From NCBI GenBank assembly GCA_910589305.1, contig CAJUTV010000015.1, forward strand, positions 1 to 64,000: DNA of 64,000 bases. Direction: 5' to 3'. Below are positions 7,889 to 19,306 of the stretch, one piece after another; position 1 is the stretch's first letter, and each line of letters opens with the position of its first letter. Made by a program: the position numbers and the translations under genes. A model generated the notes under the pieces. That model did not search any database, was not told the origin of the DNA, and was given only the letters and a program-made list of their open reading frames with translations. Source of the stretch: an uncultured Lachnospira sp. Its GTDB lineage: Bacteria > Bacillota > Clostridia > Lachnospirales > Lachnospiraceae.

Positions 7889-8935
7889 TTAAAAACAACT
7901 ATCCCAATATTTACACTGTCCAGATTTATCTTTTATCTTTTGCAAATACTCTGCTTTTCTTTTCTGAAAAATTCCTGTGTCAAAACTTTTGTTCATCTCC
8001 TCACAAAAAAGTTCCATCATATCTGGTTCCAAAATATCACATAATATAGGCTTTATGTCTTTAAATAAATCTTCTATTTGTTTTCTATTAATTTTTTTAT
8101 CAAAAAATTTAATAATATCATCACTCCAAAAAAATATATTGCCAAAATATCCATCATCAAAATCCCATATATCATTTGTCCAAAATGGTTTTGATTCATT
8201 TATGGCAAACAAGTTGTCACTTTCTTTAAAAAGAAGAACTGAAAGGTATTGAAAAAATGAATATTTTATCTTTTGTGAACCTTCAAAAATTTTTTTGAAC
8301 AATAATTGAATATTAATTTTACCAAATGCTACTGTAGTATTAAATAACGATACCCAATTTAACATTTCTGAACTTTCTATTTGCATACACTGAATCGTTT
8401 GTTCAATATAATAACTCATTATAGATTGATAATTTTTTTCACCAACTGCACGCTTCATATTTTCTTGATTAAAAAATAAGGCTAAATTAAACTGAAAATA
8501 AATATCTATGGCTATTTCTCCTATTTTTTTGCTGTTTTCTGTACATGGATAATTTTTCATACCATATCCATATAAAATCGCTTGCTCAACTGCTTTATAA
8601 TAAAATGGCAGCAAATACCAAATCAACTCGGATTGAATATGCTTTGAATATCTGCAATCCTGTGCAAAATCATACAAAATCAAATAATCTTGCGTAAACT
8701 CTTTTTCCTTTTCATTGATAAATAAAAGACTTGAATCCTTATTATCCGATTTTTTACTCTCACAATATTTACCAAATGTTTGTACAAAATTAGCACTTAA
8801 CTCATTATTTTTTGATTGATTGCTTACCTCATTACTTTTTAATTTACTTGTCATAGAAATAAATTTTTGCAATTGAGATTTATCAGTCTCATAAAGTTCC
8901 ATCGTTATATTGGGAAAAGTTAAATCAATTGACAT
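7889..8935 (-). CDS. Hypothetical protein, 348 aa
   Basis: I do not recognise this protein. It is soluble and helical, rich in Phe, Tyr and Lys, without signal peptide, membrane segment or P-loop. The C-terminus ends GQCKYWDSCF with two Cys. The middle (ELIWYLLPFYYKAVEQAI, YYIEQTIQCMQIES) suggests an all-alpha repeat-like fold. The ATG at 8935 has GAAAGG about 10 bases upstream. It stands alone in a gene-poor region whose codon usage is as AT-rich as the intergenic DNA, which may indicate horizontal cargo. Function cannot be assigned. Confidence 0.7.
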   Translation of the reverse strand: MSIDLTFPNITMELYETDKSQLQKFISMTSKLKSNEVSNQSKNNELSANFVQTFGKYCESKKSDNKDSSLLFINEKEKEFTQDYLILYDFAQDCRYSKHIQSELIWYLLPFYYKAVEQAILYGYGMKNYPCTENSKKIGEIAIDIYFQFNLALFFNQENMKRAVGEKNYQSIMSYYIEQTIQCMQIESSEMLNWVSLFNTTVAFGKINIQLLFKKIFEGSQKIKYSFFQYLSVLLFKESDNLFAINESKPFWTNDIWDFDDGYFGNIFFWSDDIIKFFDKKINRKQIEDLFKDIKPILCDILEPDMMELFCEEMNKSFDTGIFQKRKAEYLQKIKDKSGQCKYWDSCF

Positions 8936-9117
8936 ATCGTTTGCACCTTTCTAGTCCATGACTATAAAAAACAATCCCATTAACAGATAACCATTCCATT
9001 TAGATAAATTTTATATGGCATTTTCACAATAAATTTCTACTTTGTATATACGTATTTCAATACGATATCAAATCTTGACCACATTCCAAAACAGATGAAC
9101 ATTTACTTCATAAATAA

Positions 9118-9777
9118 TTACTTATTATTTAACGTTTCTATAACTTGAACCACTTGTTCCAAATCATCACACACCACGTTCGTTAATTTTCTTGTATCTT
9201 CATCAATAATAATAGTATCTGGTACATGTACAACATACATACCTGCCCTATTTCCCGCCTTTATACCATTTACACTGTCCTCTATAACCATACAGTCTTG
9301 CGGCAATATATTTATTCTTGAAGCAGCTCTCAAAAAAATATCTGGTTCTGGCTTTCCATGTTCCACCTCATCCCCATAAACAATCGCCCTCAGATAATCC
9401 CATGCACCTACCAAATGCAATGTGTTTTCTGCACTTTCTTTCTGTGTTGATGTTGCCACAGCGCAAGGAATACTATGAACTTTAATATAATCCAACAATT
9501 TAAATAAGCCTTTTTTTACAGGAATACCCTCTACTTTTCTTAATTCATTAATATATTGTGTACGCTCATTTCGCATCTGCCAATAATTGAGTGTACCTTT
9601 AAAATAATCATCAAAATATTTCTCACTCATATGGGCAGGAGAGCCTTTAAATTGATTAATTAACCACATTGGCATCTCCACTTTATGCCGTTTGGCAGCA
9701 GCAAGCCAGCCTTTGGTAGACTGTCTTTCTGTATCAACCATCACGCCATCCATATCAAATATAACGCCCTTTATCAT
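9118..9777 (-). CDS. HAD-superfamily hydrolase, beta-phosphoglucomutase-like
   Basis: A 219-residue cytosolic HAD phosphatase/phosphomutase of subfamily IA. Motif I is IFDMDGVMVDTE (nucleophile Asp, acid/base Asp two residues on), with an alpha-helical cap, motif II Ser/Thr in AVATSTQKES, Lys in HGKPEPDIF, and motif IV VIEDSVNGIKAG. The Val-Asp-Thr-Glu after the DxD matches sugar-phosphate phosphatases and phosphoglucomutases. ATG at 9777 with GGAAGGGTG upstream. The substrate is unknown; a sugar phosphate is most likely. Single gene, separated from uvrA by repeat copy G. Confidence 0.9.
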   Translation of the reverse strand: MIKGVIFDMDGVMVDTERQSTKGWLAAAKRHKVEMPMWLINQFKGSPAHMSEKYFDDYFKGTLNYWQMRNERTQYINELRKVEGIPVKKGLFKLLDYIKVHSIPCAVATSTQKESAENTLHLVGAWDYLRAIVYGDEVEHGKPEPDIFLRAASRINILPQDCMVIEDSVNGIKAGNRAGMYVVHVPDTIIIDEDTRKLTNVVCDDLEQVVQVIETLNNK

Positions 9778-9873
9778 TACACCCTTCCTTCTTTGAATTG
9801 TACCATTTTAAAACCACAATTAAGACTGCAAAGCTTGTGCTTCTCTTACCAGCACTTAAAAAAATATATTGTC

Positions 9874-9995
9874 AAGCAGATATTTGCAATCAGCTTTACT
9901 ACTTGCCTAAATCTCCTAACTGCTATCACAATGCAAATCCTTTATCCACTTATGCCCCTGTGACATTGAAGTAAGACTTCCTTAATAAAGTTAAA
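9874..9995 (+). repeat. Structured dispersed repeat, copy G, abutting the uvrA stop codon
   Basis: Starts AAGCAGATATTTGCAATCAGCTT and ends AGACTTCCTTAATAAAGTTAAA; the last base is adjacent to the uvrA stop (9996-9998). On the uvrA transcript the terminal hairpin AAGCTGAT...ATCTGCTT is followed by ACAATATATTTTTTT, so this copy could serve as the uvrA terminator. Confidence 0.8.
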
Positions 9996-12836
9996 TTATG
10001 TCAACAAATATTTTTTTACAAATTGTCCTGTGTATGATGATGGATTTTGAGCAACTTTTTCAGGAGTGCCGCTGCAAACGACTGTACCGCCTCTTGCACC
10101 GCCCTCTGGTCCCATATCAACAATATAATCAGCTGTCTTGATAACATCGAGATTATGTTCAATAACAACAACCGTATTGCCTGTTTCAACTAATTTATGC
10201 AAAATATTAACGAGTTTGTGTACATCTGCAAAATGCAGTCCTGTTGTAGGCTCATCTAAAACATAGATTGTTTTCCCTGTACTTCTTCTTGAAGGTTCCG
10301 TTGCAAGTTTAATTCGCTGTGCCTCACCGCCGGACAATTCTGTTGAAGGCTGTCCAAGTTTAATATAAGATAGACCAACATCATTTAATGTCTCAATCTT
10401 TTTTCGTACAGTAGGCACATTTTCAAAAAATTCAACGGCTTCTTCCACCGTCATATCCAACACGTCAAATATACTTTTTCCCTTATATTTGACCTCTAAT
10501 GTTTCACGATTATAACGCTTTCCTCCACAAACTTCACAAGGCACAAATACATCTGGAAGAAAGTGCATTTCTATCTTAATAATGCCATCTCCTGTACATG
10601 CTTCACATCGTCCGCCTTTTACATTAAAACTAAAACGTCCTTTCTTATACCCACGCTCTTTTGCATCAACTGTAGATGCAAACAAATCTCGAATCATATC
10701 AAAAACACCTGTATACGTAGCAGGATTGGAGCGAGGTGTACGTCCAATTGGCGATTGGTCAATATCAATAATTTTATCAAGTTGTTCTATTCCTTCAATG
10801 GTCTTATGTTTTCCAGGTATACATCTTGCTCTGTTTAATTCTTTTGCTAATCTTTTATGGAGAATCTCATTGATAAGCGAACTTTTGCCAGAACCAGATA
10901 CACCTGTTACACATGTAAATACACCTAATGGAATATTGACATTGATATTTTTTAAATTATTTTCTTTTGCTCCAACTATTTTTAACCACCCTGTTGGTTT
11001 TCGTCTCGTCGCAGGCACTGGAATTTTTATTCTTCCGCTCAGATAAGCTCCTGTAATAGATTCCTCGCACTTCATAATATCTTGGGCAGTACCTGTTGCC
11101 ACAACCTTACCGCCATTTTTGCCAGCACCTGGCCCAATATCTACAATATAATCGGCAGCCATCATCGTATCTTCATCATGTTCTACCACAATAACAGAAT
11201 TTCCTATATCCCTTAGATGTTCTAGCGTTTTCAATAATTTTTCATTATCCCTTTGATGAAGTCCTATGCTTGGTTCGTCCAAAATATAGGCGACGCCAAC
11301 CAATCCTGAGCCAATCTGTGTTGCCAGTCGTATTCGCTGTGCCTCACCGCCAGAAAGCGTTGCTGTTCCTCTTGCGAGCGACAAATAGTCAAGCCCTACA
11401 TCAACCAAAAATTGAATCCTTGACTTTATCTCTTTAAGGACCTGACTTCCAATTGACAACTGTCGTTCACGAAGCTGCATATTTTTAAGAAACTCGGATA
11501 ATTCAATAATCGACATACTTGTAATTTCATATATATTTTTATCGGATACAGTAACAGCCAGTGATGTAGGCTTTAATCGCTGTCCCTTACAAGCAATACA
11601 AGGCGTTATGCGCATAAACTCTTCATAGGACTGCTTTGAGGTCATTGATGCAGTCTCTCGATATCGTTTGGCAACATTTTTTACAAGCCCCTCAAAGGCT
11701 ATATCATACGTGCCTTCACCTCTCTGCCCTACATAATGCACTTTTACTGTTTTTCCATTGGTGCCATTCAAAATAATCTCTTTAATATCATCTGGATATT
11801 CTTCAAATGGAGTTGCTAGGCTAAAATGATATTCCTTTGACAGTGCATTCATTATTGCTCTTGTAAAACTGCCCTCATCCGTAACAGACTGCCACCCTAT
11901 AACAACAATTGCTCCTTCATCAATACTAAGTTTCTCATCTGGAATCATCAATTCAGCATCAAATTCCATCTTATAACCCAAGCCAAAACACTCTGGACAC
12001 GCACCAAATGGATTATTAAACGAAAAACTCCTCGGCTCGATTTCCTCAATATTAATATCACAATCAGGACATGAAAAACTTTGACTAAAATTCATTGGGT
12101 TGCCGCCAATAACATCAATAACCATCAATCCATCAGACAATTTCAACGCTGTTTCAATGGAATCCGTCAATCGTTTTTGAATCCCCTCTCGAATGGATAA
12201 TCGGTCTACTACAATCTCGATATTATGCTTTTTATTTTTTTCCAATTTAATCTCATCGCTTAATTCGTACATGTTCCCATCAACCATAACACGCACATAA
12301 CCGCTTTTTTTTGCCTGCTCAAACAATTTGACATGTTCGCCCTTTCGCCCTCGAACCACAGGGGCTAACACCTGTATTTTTGTTCCTTCTGACAAATCCA
12401 TTATCACATCAACCATCTGGTCAACCGTTTGTTTATTAATCTCTTTGCCGCACTTTGGACAATGGGGAATACCAATTCTTGCATACAATAATCGAAAATA
12501 ATCATATATTTCTGTAACAGTTCCCACAGTTGAACGCGGGTTTCGATTGGTGGATTTCTGGTCAATTGAAATGGCGGGCGATAACCCTTCTATGCTTTCC
12601 ACATTCGGTTTTTCCATCTGACCTAAAAATTGTCTGGCATAAGAAGACAGCGACTCCATATAACGCCTCTGCCCTTCTGCATATATCGTGTCAAATGCCA
12701 AACTAGATTTACCAGAACCAGACACACCTGTAAGAACAACTAATTCATCTCGTGGTATATCTAAAGACACATCATTTAAATTATGTTCATTTGCTCCCTT
12801 AATTCTTATAAAATGTCTAAAATTCCCCTTCTCCAT
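9996..12836 (-). CDS. uvrA: Excinuclease ABC subunit A
   Basis: The damage-recognition ATPase of nucleotide excision repair; it loads UvrB on lesions. 946 aa, full length. The first ABC half has Walker [10 protein letters not shown] (about 37-45), zinc-binding CPKCGKE and the long CPDCD...CPEC module, and signature [19 protein letters not shown]. The second half has [10 protein letters not shown], the CEACTGDG...CEVCGG zinc module, [20 protein letters not shown] and [17 protein letters not shown] at 12836, preceded by GAAATGAGG. It follows uvrB on the same strand with a 121-base gap, so the pair may be one operon. Confidence 0.98.
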   Translation of the reverse strand: MEKGNFRHFIRIKGANEHNLNDVSLDIPRDELVVLTGVSGSGKSSLAFDTIYAEGQRRYMESLSSYARQFLGQMEKPNVESIEGLSPAISIDQKSTNRNPRSTVGTVTEIYDYFRLLYARIGIPHCPKCGKEINKQTVDQMVDVIMDLSEGTKIQVLAPVVRGRKGEHVKLFEQAKKSGYVRVMVDGNMYELSDEIKLEKNKKHNIEIVVDRLSIREGIQKRLTDSIETALKLSDGLMVIDVIGGNPMNFSQSFSCPDCDINIEEIEPRSFSFNNPFGACPECFGLGYKMEFDAELMIPDEKLSIDEGAIVVIGWQSVTDEGSFTRAIMNALSKEYHFSLATPFEEYPDDIKEIILNGTNGKTVKVHYVGQRGEGTYDIAFEGLVKNVAKRYRETASMTSKQSYEEFMRITPCIACKGQRLKPTSLAVTVSDKNIYEITSMSIIELSEFLKNMQLRERQLSIGSQVLKEIKSRIQFLVDVGLDYLSLARGTATLSGGEAQRIRLATQIGSGLVGVAYILDEPSIGLHQRDNEKLLKTLEHLRDIGNSVIVVEHDEDTMMAADYIVDIGPGAGKNGGKVVATGTAQDIMKCEESITGAYLSGRIKIPVPATRRKPTGWLKIVGAKENNLKNINVNIPLGVFTCVTGVSGSGKSSLINEILHKRLAKELNRARCIPGKHKTIEGIEQLDKIIDIDQSPIGRTPRSNPATYTGVFDMIRDLFASTVDAKERGYKKGRFSFNVKGGRCEACTGDGIIKIEMHFLPDVFVPCEVCGGKRYNRETLEVKYKGKSIFDVLDMTVEEAVEFFENVPTVRKKIETLNDVGLSYIKLGQPSTELSGGEAQRIKLATEPSRRSTGKTIYVLDEPTTGLHFADVHKLVNILHKLVETGNTVVVIEHNLDVIKTADYIVDMGPEGGARGGTVVCSGTPEKVAQNPSSYTGQFVKKYLLT

Positions 12837-12910
12837 CTCTTTGTTACCTCATTTCTCTTATCAATATATTTTCCATTTACACATGAAATAAACTTTTATT
12901 TTAGTTTTTA

Positions 12911-12932
12911 TATCTTATCAAACAATAAGATA
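12911..12932 (-). terminator. Weak hairpin between uvrB and uvrA
   Basis: TATCTTAT-CAAACA-ATAAGATA, an 8-bp AT-rich stem without a good U-tract on the minus strand. It may be an mRNA stability element rather than a real terminator. Confidence 0.3.
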
Positions 12933-12957
12933 AAAATAATACTATAACAAGCTAAAT

Positions 12958-15027
12958 TTATTTATTATCATACAAATATTGATTGATTTGTATCATTTGG
13001 TCACGCAGTTTAGCGGCGGTCTCAAAATCAAGCTCGGCAGCAGCTTTGTGCATATTTTTTTCAATCTGTTTTTTAACCTTTTCAAGCTCTTTTACGCTCA
13101 TTGATTCATAATCCTTTAATAGTCCTTCACTTGATTCTTCTATTCCCTCTGCTGCCTTAGAAATCGTTATTAAATCCCTCACCGCTTTTTGTATCGTCTG
13201 TGGCGTAATGTTATGCTCCTCGTTATATTGCTGCTGAATTGTTCTTCTTCTTTCGGTTTCTGATATCGCTTTATTCATTGAATCCGTAATCTTATCTGCA
13301 TACATAATAACATGTCCATCCACATTTCTAGCAGCACGTCCAATCGTCTGAATCAGTGAAGTTTCTGTTCTTAAAAATCCCTCTTTATCGGCATCTAAAA
13401 TAGCAACTAACGTAATTTCTGGAATATCCAGTCCTTCTCTTAACAAATTAATTCCTATCAATACATCAAAGGCATCCATTCGCATATCACGTATAATTCT
13501 TTGTCGCTCTAACGTATCAATATCTGCATGTAAATATTTTACCCTTATTCCTAATTCTTTAAGATAATCCGTCAAATCCTCCGCCATATGTTTGGTTAAT
13601 GTTGTAACCAAAATCTTATTATGATTAGCAGCTTCTTTATGAATCTCAGACACCAAATCATCAATTTGACCTTCCACTGGCCTTACAACAACTTTAGGGT
13701 CTAAAAGTCCCGTTGGTCTGATAAGCTGTTCTGTGCGCAACAATTCATGTTCTCTCTCATATACAGATGGTGTTGCTGACACAAACAACATTTGTGATAT
13801 CTTATTTTCAAACTCTGTAAAATTTAATGGTCTATTATCTTTGGCAGATGGAAGGCGAAAACCATAATCCACTAAAGTTGTCTTTCGTGATTGGTCTCCT
13901 GCATACATTCCTCGTACCTGTGGTATTGTTATATGAGACTCATCTACAATAATTAAAAAATCATCGGGAAAATAATCCATCAGTGTATATGGCGCAACCC
14001 CGCTAGGCAAGCCTGCCAAATGCCTTGAATAATTTTCAATTCCTGAACAAAATCCTGTCTCTTGCATCATCTCAATATCAAAATTGGTACGTTCTTCGAT
14101 TCGCTGTGCCTCTAATAATTTATCCTCACTTTTAAAATAAGCAATGCGCTCTTTTAATTCTTTTTTAATCTCCTCAATTGCTGCCGCCATTTTCTCTTGG
14201 TCTACTACATAGTGCGAATTAGGGAAAATAGCAATATGCTCTAACTGACTTTTAATCTCACCTGTAAGCGAATCAATTTCTGTAATTCGGTCTACCTCAT
14301 CACCAAAAAATTCTACGCGAATTGCCATTCCACTGGAAGCGGCTGGATATATCTCCACCACATCTCCGCGAACGCGAAACGTACCACGCTTAAAATCTTG
14401 GTCTCCTCTTACATATTGAATATCAATTAATTTTCTAAGCACTTCATCTCTATCCTTAATCATTCCCGGTCTTAATGATATCACCATATTTTGATAGTCA
14501 ACGGGAGCTCCAAGTCCATATATACAAGATACCGAAGCTACAATAATCACATCATTTCTCTCAGAAAGTGCCGCCGTTGCTGAATGGCGTAACTTATCAA
14601 TCTCATCATTAATGGATGAATCTTTTGCAATATACGTATCACTTTGCGGCACATAAGCTTCTGGCTGATAATAGTCATAATAGGAAACAAAATACTCCAC
14701 TGCATTCTCAGGAAACATCTCCTTAAACTCTCCGTAAAGCTGTGCTGCAAGCGTTTTGTTATGAGCGATAACAAGAGTTGGCTTTTGCAGTCCCTGAATA
14801 ACATTTGCCATTGTAAATGTCTTACCAGAACCTGTCACTCCCAGTAAAGTCTGAAATTGATTGCCTTCCTTAAACCCTTCTACCAGCTCTGCAATTGCCT
14901 GTGGTTGGTCGCCTGTTGGCTGATATGGCGCATGAAGTTTAAAAGCACGTTCGCTCTCTGTATTATTGTTAGGTGCAAGTCGTTGACCATGGTCAACAGA
15001 TTGTGCATATCCTTTTTTCTCTGGCAT
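12958..15027 (-). CDS. uvrB: Excinuclease ABC subunit B
   Basis: Helicase-like DNA damage verification subunit that recruits UvrC. 689 aa. Walker A in [13 protein letters not shown], the beta-hairpin tyrosines in [12 protein letters not shown] that clamp DNA, DESH box IIVDESHIT, helicase motif [11 protein letters not shown], and a C-terminal UVR coiled-coil ([23 protein letters not shown], about 650-685) for UvrC contact. The N-terminus has about 30 extra residues ([13 protein letters not shown]) compared with typical UvrB. ATG at 15027 with GGAAGGGG upstream supports this start. It precedes uvrA. Confidence 0.98.
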   Translation of the reverse strand: MPEKKGYAQSVDHGQRLAPNNNTESERAFKLHAPYQPTGDQPQAIAELVEGFKEGNQFQTLLGVTGSGKTFTMANVIQGLQKPTLVIAHNKTLAAQLYGEFKEMFPENAVEYFVSYYDYYQPEAYVPQSDTYIAKDSSINDEIDKLRHSATAALSERNDVIIVASVSCIYGLGAPVDYQNMVISLRPGMIKDRDEVLRKLIDIQYVRGDQDFKRGTFRVRGDVVEIYPAASSGMAIRVEFFGDEVDRITEIDSLTGEIKSQLEHIAIFPNSHYVVDQEKMAAAIEEIKKELKERIAYFKSEDKLLEAQRIEERTNFDIEMMQETGFCSGIENYSRHLAGLPSGVAPYTLMDYFPDDFLIIVDESHITIPQVRGMYAGDQSRKTTLVDYGFRLPSAKDNRPLNFTEFENKISQMLFVSATPSVYEREHELLRTEQLIRPTGLLDPKVVVRPVEGQIDDLVSEIHKEAANHNKILVTTLTKHMAEDLTDYLKELGIRVKYLHADIDTLERQRIIRDMRMDAFDVLIGINLLREGLDIPEITLVAILDADKEGFLRTETSLIQTIGRAARNVDGHVIMYADKITDSMNKAISETERRRTIQQQYNEEHNITPQTIQKAVRDLITISKAAEGIEESSEGLLKDYESMSVKELEKVKKQIEKNMHKAAAELDFETAAKLRDQMIQINQYLYDNK

Positions 15028-15173
15028 ATAAACCCCTTCCTTTCACAAAGTTCCTACAACTATTATCTGTCATAAAATTTATACCATTCTTTGATAAACG
15101 CATCTTATTTTTTAATTTACTTATAGATAAATTCTTAACAATTTTCCTTTACAGTATAGCACTATATATAAAA

Positions 15174-15212
15174 AAAGTACAGACAAAATTGAACATTTGT
15201 TCTGTACTTTCT
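15174..15212 (-). terminator. Intrinsic terminator of the kinase/binding-protein operon
   Basis: The stem AAAGTACAG-ACAAA / TTTGT-T-CTGTACTTT has one bulge. On the minus strand it is followed by a seven-base U-run, 19 bases downstream of the binding-protein stop. Confidence 0.8.
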
Positions 15213-15230
15213 TAGGATATATTTTTATTA

Positions 15231-16544
15231 TTACTCTAACGATTCTTGCTGAAGTCTGTCAAATTCTGCCATACATTCATCTACTGTTGCCCCGTTTAAT
15301 AATTTCCGAACAATCAAACAGGTATTCCCCCATTGTTCAACCTTCATTCCAGCATTGGCTCCTAACACATAAACGTTTTCTTCTATTTTATCATTCAGCG
15401 GTTTTAATGCTGGTATGCAATCTACCTGAACATTTTTAGAAGGCGAAATAACTTTATTGGTTTCTGTATATACTTTAAGTGCATCATCTGAAAGTATCAC
15501 GTTTAAAACGCGCATAGCATCTTGCATATGTTGTGCATTTGCACCAATGCCATATCCTGTCATAGGTATTACTGGCATCTGTCCGCGACTGCTAGGAAAA
15601 CCAATTACTAACATGTTAAAATCTGGATTTCCATATGCTGTATCCGTATTAGCAGCTCCCCAGTAAGCCATGACAATTGGGGTTTTTTGTGCCAAAAAAT
15701 CTGCGCCTTCTCCTTCAATCGCCTCACTGACATAAGCTTTCTTGGCATCAATATAACCACGTTCTATTAATTCCTTAAGAAATTCAAAACCAGGTCGCAT
15801 ATAATCACTATATTTCTTTGTACCATTGTTAAGTCCCTCAATTTCTGCCTCCGTATTTCCTCCATTGTACAAATCCGCATAAGCCTGTGCAAGAACAAAA
15901 GTCTCTAACCACCAGCGGTTTGCTCCTATTGGTGTCTCAATCCCATTTTCCTTAAATACCCTGCAGCACTCTAAAAACTCTTCAGGTGTCTCTGGTAGCG
16001 CCAATTGATATTGGTCAAACATATCTTTATTAATAAACAACCCATAGGCTACAATCTCTTGGGGAATTGCTACCAACTTGCCATTAATGGTATTTGCCGT
16101 CTTAACGACATCACGCAGATTTTTCACACATTCCAAATCGGATAAATCCATTAATTTTCCTTCTTCTCCCAGACGCCTTACTGTATCTGGATTTAAGAGA
16201 TAAAAATCATCCATATCATTACGCGCTCTGTCAAGAGTAACCTCATCATATGTTTTATCTTGATAATTTTCCGCCGTGTAAGTAATATAATCAACGGTCA
16301 CGCCCAATTTTTCCTCCGCCATACGAATGGTCTTATCTGCGGCACTTCGTGCCACATTCTCTGCATTTGGGTCTGTTTTTTCCATTGGACTAAACATTCT
16401 TACAGTCTGTTTATTATCTTTTTTAGGCTTTGCTAAATTCAATATTGATTTTTCGCTTCCACATGCTGTCGCTATAAAAAGCACTATTCCTGCTGTACAT
16501 ATCGCCATTATTCTTTTTAAACGACTTCTCTTACTTTTTTTCAT
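15231..16544 (-). CDS. Extracellular solute-binding lipoprotein (sugar-type, family 1)
   Basis: A 437-residue lipoprotein: basic N-terminus, hydrophobic segment and lipobox IATAC with lipid-modified Cys at about 28. The mature part is a type 1 extracellular solute-binding fold (VAIPQEIVAYGLFINKDMFD, GIETPIGANRWWLE, PVIPMTGYGIGANAQHMQDA), as in carbohydrate ABC uptake. There is no permease nearby. Its start overlaps the end of the hybrid histidine kinase by 14 bases, so kinase and binding protein are co-translated. It may deliver a ligand signal to the kinase, as sugar-binding proteins do for VirA- or LuxQ-type sensors; that is inference. The nearby terminator ends the operon. Confidence 0.88.
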   Translation of the reverse strand: MKKSKRSRLKRIMAICTAGIVLFIATACGSEKSILNLAKPKKDNKQTVRMFSPMEKTDPNAENVARSAADKTIRMAEEKLGVTVDYITYTAENYQDKTYDEVTLDRARNDMDDFYLLNPDTVRRLGEEGKLMDLSDLECVKNLRDVVKTANTINGKLVAIPQEIVAYGLFINKDMFDQYQLALPETPEEFLECCRVFKENGIETPIGANRWWLETFVLAQAYADLYNGGNTEAEIEGLNNGTKKYSDYMRPGFEFLKELIERGYIDAKKAYVSEAIEGEGADFLAQKTPIVMAYWGAANTDTAYGNPDFNMLVIGFPSSRGQMPVIPMTGYGIGANAQHMQDAMRVLNVILSDDALKVYTETNKVISPSKNVQVDCIPALKPLNDKIEENVYVLGANAGMKVEQWGNTCLIVRKLLNGATVDECMAEFDRLQQESLE

Positions 16545-19161
16545 AAACCTCTTTTTTCTCCTTATTGGTTCCTGCTGTTTCTTTACAGATATATTGGTTT
16601 ATCACTTTCTTTAGCAATTCTACATCAACTGGTTTTGCCAGATGAACATTCATTCCAGCATTTAATGCATCTTTTTCATCTTCTGCAAACGCATTTGCAG
16701 TCATGGCAATAATCGGAATTTCTTTTGCATCTTCACGCGGCAGCGCCCGAATCAATTTTGTTGCATCATAGCCATTCATAACAGGCATCTGTACATCCAT
16801 CAAAATTGCATCAAACTCTCCTTCTTGTGATGCTTTAAAACGCTCTAGTGCTATCTGACCATTTTCACAAATTTCACAATTTGCCCCTTCTGACAATAAA
16901 ATTTCTAGTAGAATTTCTGCATTAATCTCATTGTCTTCTGCCGCAAGAAAATGTAAGCCCTGCAAACTATGTTCTTGGTCTGGCTGCAAATTGTAGCCAT
17001 CTCCAGATTCTTCTGCCTGTATTTCTATAATCTTTTCTTTTAAAGAAGACACAAAAACTGGTTTTACAAGGGTTCCTGTATATCCAAACTCAAGCACTTC
17101 CTCCATACCGTTTGTATCATGTGTAGTCATAAACAAAAGAACGGCAGATTGTGGCAGTATTTTCCTTATTCTCTCTGCCATCTCAAGACGCTCTCCTCTT
17201 AATGTATTCCAATCAACCAACACTATATGGTAACAATCTGGTGTACTGCTAGTAGTCTCTATCATATGTAAAGCTTCCTCTGCCTCAAACGTAATATCCA
17301 TTGAAATGCCTATATCTTCCATAAATGTCTGTATATTTTTGATTTCCTGCACATTTTCAACAACAGATAAAATATGAGAAATTCCACTTTTTTCCCAAAA
17401 TAGTCGGTCTGCCTCACTTTCAGATATGCGAAGTTCCAACTCTACACGAAACAGACTTCCTTTGTTGACCTCACTAAATACTTCAATGCTTCCTCCCATC
17501 AACTCTACAATATTTTTGGTAATTGCCATACCAAGTCCAGTACCCTGCACTTTATTTGTTGTACTATTTTCTGCTCTTGTAAACACATCAAAGATTGTTT
17601 TTAAATAGTCTGATGTCATTCCATAACCGTCATCCTCAACTTCAATTCGGATGCGCTCAAAATGACTGGAATGCTGCTTTAATCCAATCATACGAAACCA
17701 TATATTTCCACCCTCAGGTGTATATTTAATAGCATTGGAAAGCAAGTTGATTAATATCTGATTAATTCTTGTCTCATCGCCTCTTAAATATTCATTTTTA
17801 ATATCCGTAATTTCCACAAAAAATTTCTGTGCTCGTGCATTTGCCATTGGACGAATAATTGCATCAATGGAAGACACCAAATCATTTAGCGCAAACTCCT
17901 CCTCTGTAAGCACTACCTTTCCGCTCTCTATCTTGGAAACCTCCAAAATATCATTAATTAGGCTAATCAAATGCTGTCCAGAAGCTTTGATTTTTTTCGT
18001 GTACTCCCGCACCTTATCCGCATTTTCTGCGTCCTTGTCCAGCAGTGTAGTAAATCCCAGTACTGCATTCATCGGTGTACGAATGTCATGGGACATATTA
18101 GAAAGAAATGTTGTCTTAGCATTACTTGCCAGCTGAGCCGCTTGTAAGGCTTCTTTTAATTGCTGATTATGTCGTTCTCTCTCCGCTTCTCGCTCTCGCA
18201 TAATTTTACGCTGCTGCCTCTGATTCACATAATATACAAAACAACACAAGAAAAACGCAATCAGCATAATAATCACAACAATAAATACATGATTATTTAC
18301 CGTTTTCCCTTCCTGTTGGATGGCTTCCATCGGCACATAACCTGTCAGGCAAATGGTGCCATCATTTACCATCCAGACAAAATTTAGGGAACTTTTCCCC
18401 CTGATATCATGATAAAACATAATATTTTCTTTATTTTGCACACATTGTTGAATCTCTGTAAGAATGTTATTCTCATAAATATTATTTGCCCGGTAAAAAT
18501 CTTCCAAATTAAGATGTCCTGCACTTCGCTGTCCCATGCCTTTTGGTTTTAACACAAATCGTTCCGTCTTTACATCCATAATATAAAGCAGTGCTTGTTT
18601 ATTATAAAATCCATCTGGCAGCAATTCATCAAAAGTATCATATGTATATTCTATATAAAGTGCACCAATTTCTTGACCATTTTTTATAATAGGACATTTC
18701 AATGTATATGCCCATGTTCCCATATAATTTAAATACGAATTGGAAATTTCAATTTCATCCATTATCTCACTTGCAGTAAACCTCATTCCATCTTCTGAAA
18801 ACGGTTCCCCTGTACTAGAAACACCTTTTGTTTCCCCTGCACGAATCAGTGAAATCTTTACCATCGTTTGATTTTTTTGATAAGAACGGATATAATCTTC
18901 TATATTCTCCTTTGTGGCAATTTCTCTAGCTATAAGTTTCTGAAATTCTGCCTCTTTTTTACAAATTGATTCTATGATGCATTTTATCAAATCCAAATTT
19001 TCATTGAGATTTTGAATTGCCGCTGTGGACATTTCTCTTAATATTTTCTGCGACACTGAAAATACAACGCCGCCTAATATACAAAATACCAAGATAATCG
19101 AAAGAAGCAATGTCATTTTTTTATCGGTTCTATTTTTATTTTTTTTCTCTTTCATTTTCAT
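16531..19161 (-). CDS. Hybrid sensor histidine kinase with two receiver domains
   Basis: An 876-aa membrane sensor. TM1 about 17-38, an extracellular Cache-like region to about 280, TM2 (VIIMLIAFFLCCFVYYV), a short coiled coil, then HisKA with the phospho-acceptor in FLSNMSHDIRTPMNAVLGF and HATPase (NLLSNAIKYTPEGG, GTGLGMAITKNIV). Two REC domains follow: a divergent one (HIVLVDWNTL, LVKPV) and a canonical one (AILMDVQMPVMNGYDAT, LAKPV). No DNA-binding output domain is present and no partner regulator is adjacent, so phosphotransfer must leave the cluster or act through REC binding. The ribosome binding site before 19161 is weak. It is followed by the co-translated binding lipoprotein. Confidence 0.93.
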   Translation of the reverse strand: MKMKEKKNKNRTDKKMTLLLSIILVFCILGGVVFSVSQKILREMSTAAIQNLNENLDLIKCIIESICKKEAEFQKLIAREIATKENIEDYIRSYQKNQTMVKISLIRAGETKGVSSTGEPFSEDGMRFTASEIMDEIEISNSYLNYMGTWAYTLKCPIIKNGQEIGALYIEYTYDTFDELLPDGFYNKQALLYIMDVKTERFVLKPKGMGQRSAGHLNLEDFYRANNIYENNILTEIQQCVQNKENIMFYHDIRGKSSLNFVWMVNDGTICLTGYVPMEAIQQEGKTVNNHVFIVVIIMLIAFFLCCFVYYVNQRQQRKIMREREAERERHNQQLKEALQAAQLASNAKTTFLSNMSHDIRTPMNAVLGFTTLLDKDAENADKVREYTKKIKASGQHLISLINDILEVSKIESGKVVLTEEEFALNDLVSSIDAIIRPMANARAQKFFVEITDIKNEYLRGDETRINQILINLLSNAIKYTPEGGNIWFRMIGLKQHSSHFERIRIEVEDDGYGMTSDYLKTIFDVFTRAENSTTNKVQGTGLGMAITKNIVELMGGSIEVFSEVNKGSLFRVELELRISESEADRLFWEKSGISHILSVVENVQEIKNIQTFMEDIGISMDITFEAEEALHMIETTSSTPDCYHIVLVDWNTLRGERLEMAERIRKILPQSAVLLFMTTHDTNGMEEVLEFGYTGTLVKPVFVSSLKEKIIEIQAEESGDGYNLQPDQEHSLQGLHFLAAEDNEINAEILLEILLSEGANCEICENGQIALERFKASQEGEFDAILMDVQMPVMNGYDATKLIRALPREDAKEIPIIAMTANAFAEDEKDALNAGMNVHLAKPVDVELLKKVINQYICKETAGTNKEKKEVYEKK

Positions 19162-19306
19162 TCACCAAACTTTTTCACTATTTCGTTTAAAATTATCTGT
19201 AATTATATATAATATGCGAATTTCTTTTAATTGTCAATAAAACGAATTTTATAATATATTGTGTTAAAATAATGTTTTTTTTATATATTTAAAGTCAATC
19301 AATAAG

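Noticed and set aside
13000..15000. Antisense open frames over uvrB, pstA, hsdR and others
   Set aside because: They are shadows of well-supported genes without their own ribosome binding sites or protein-like composition.
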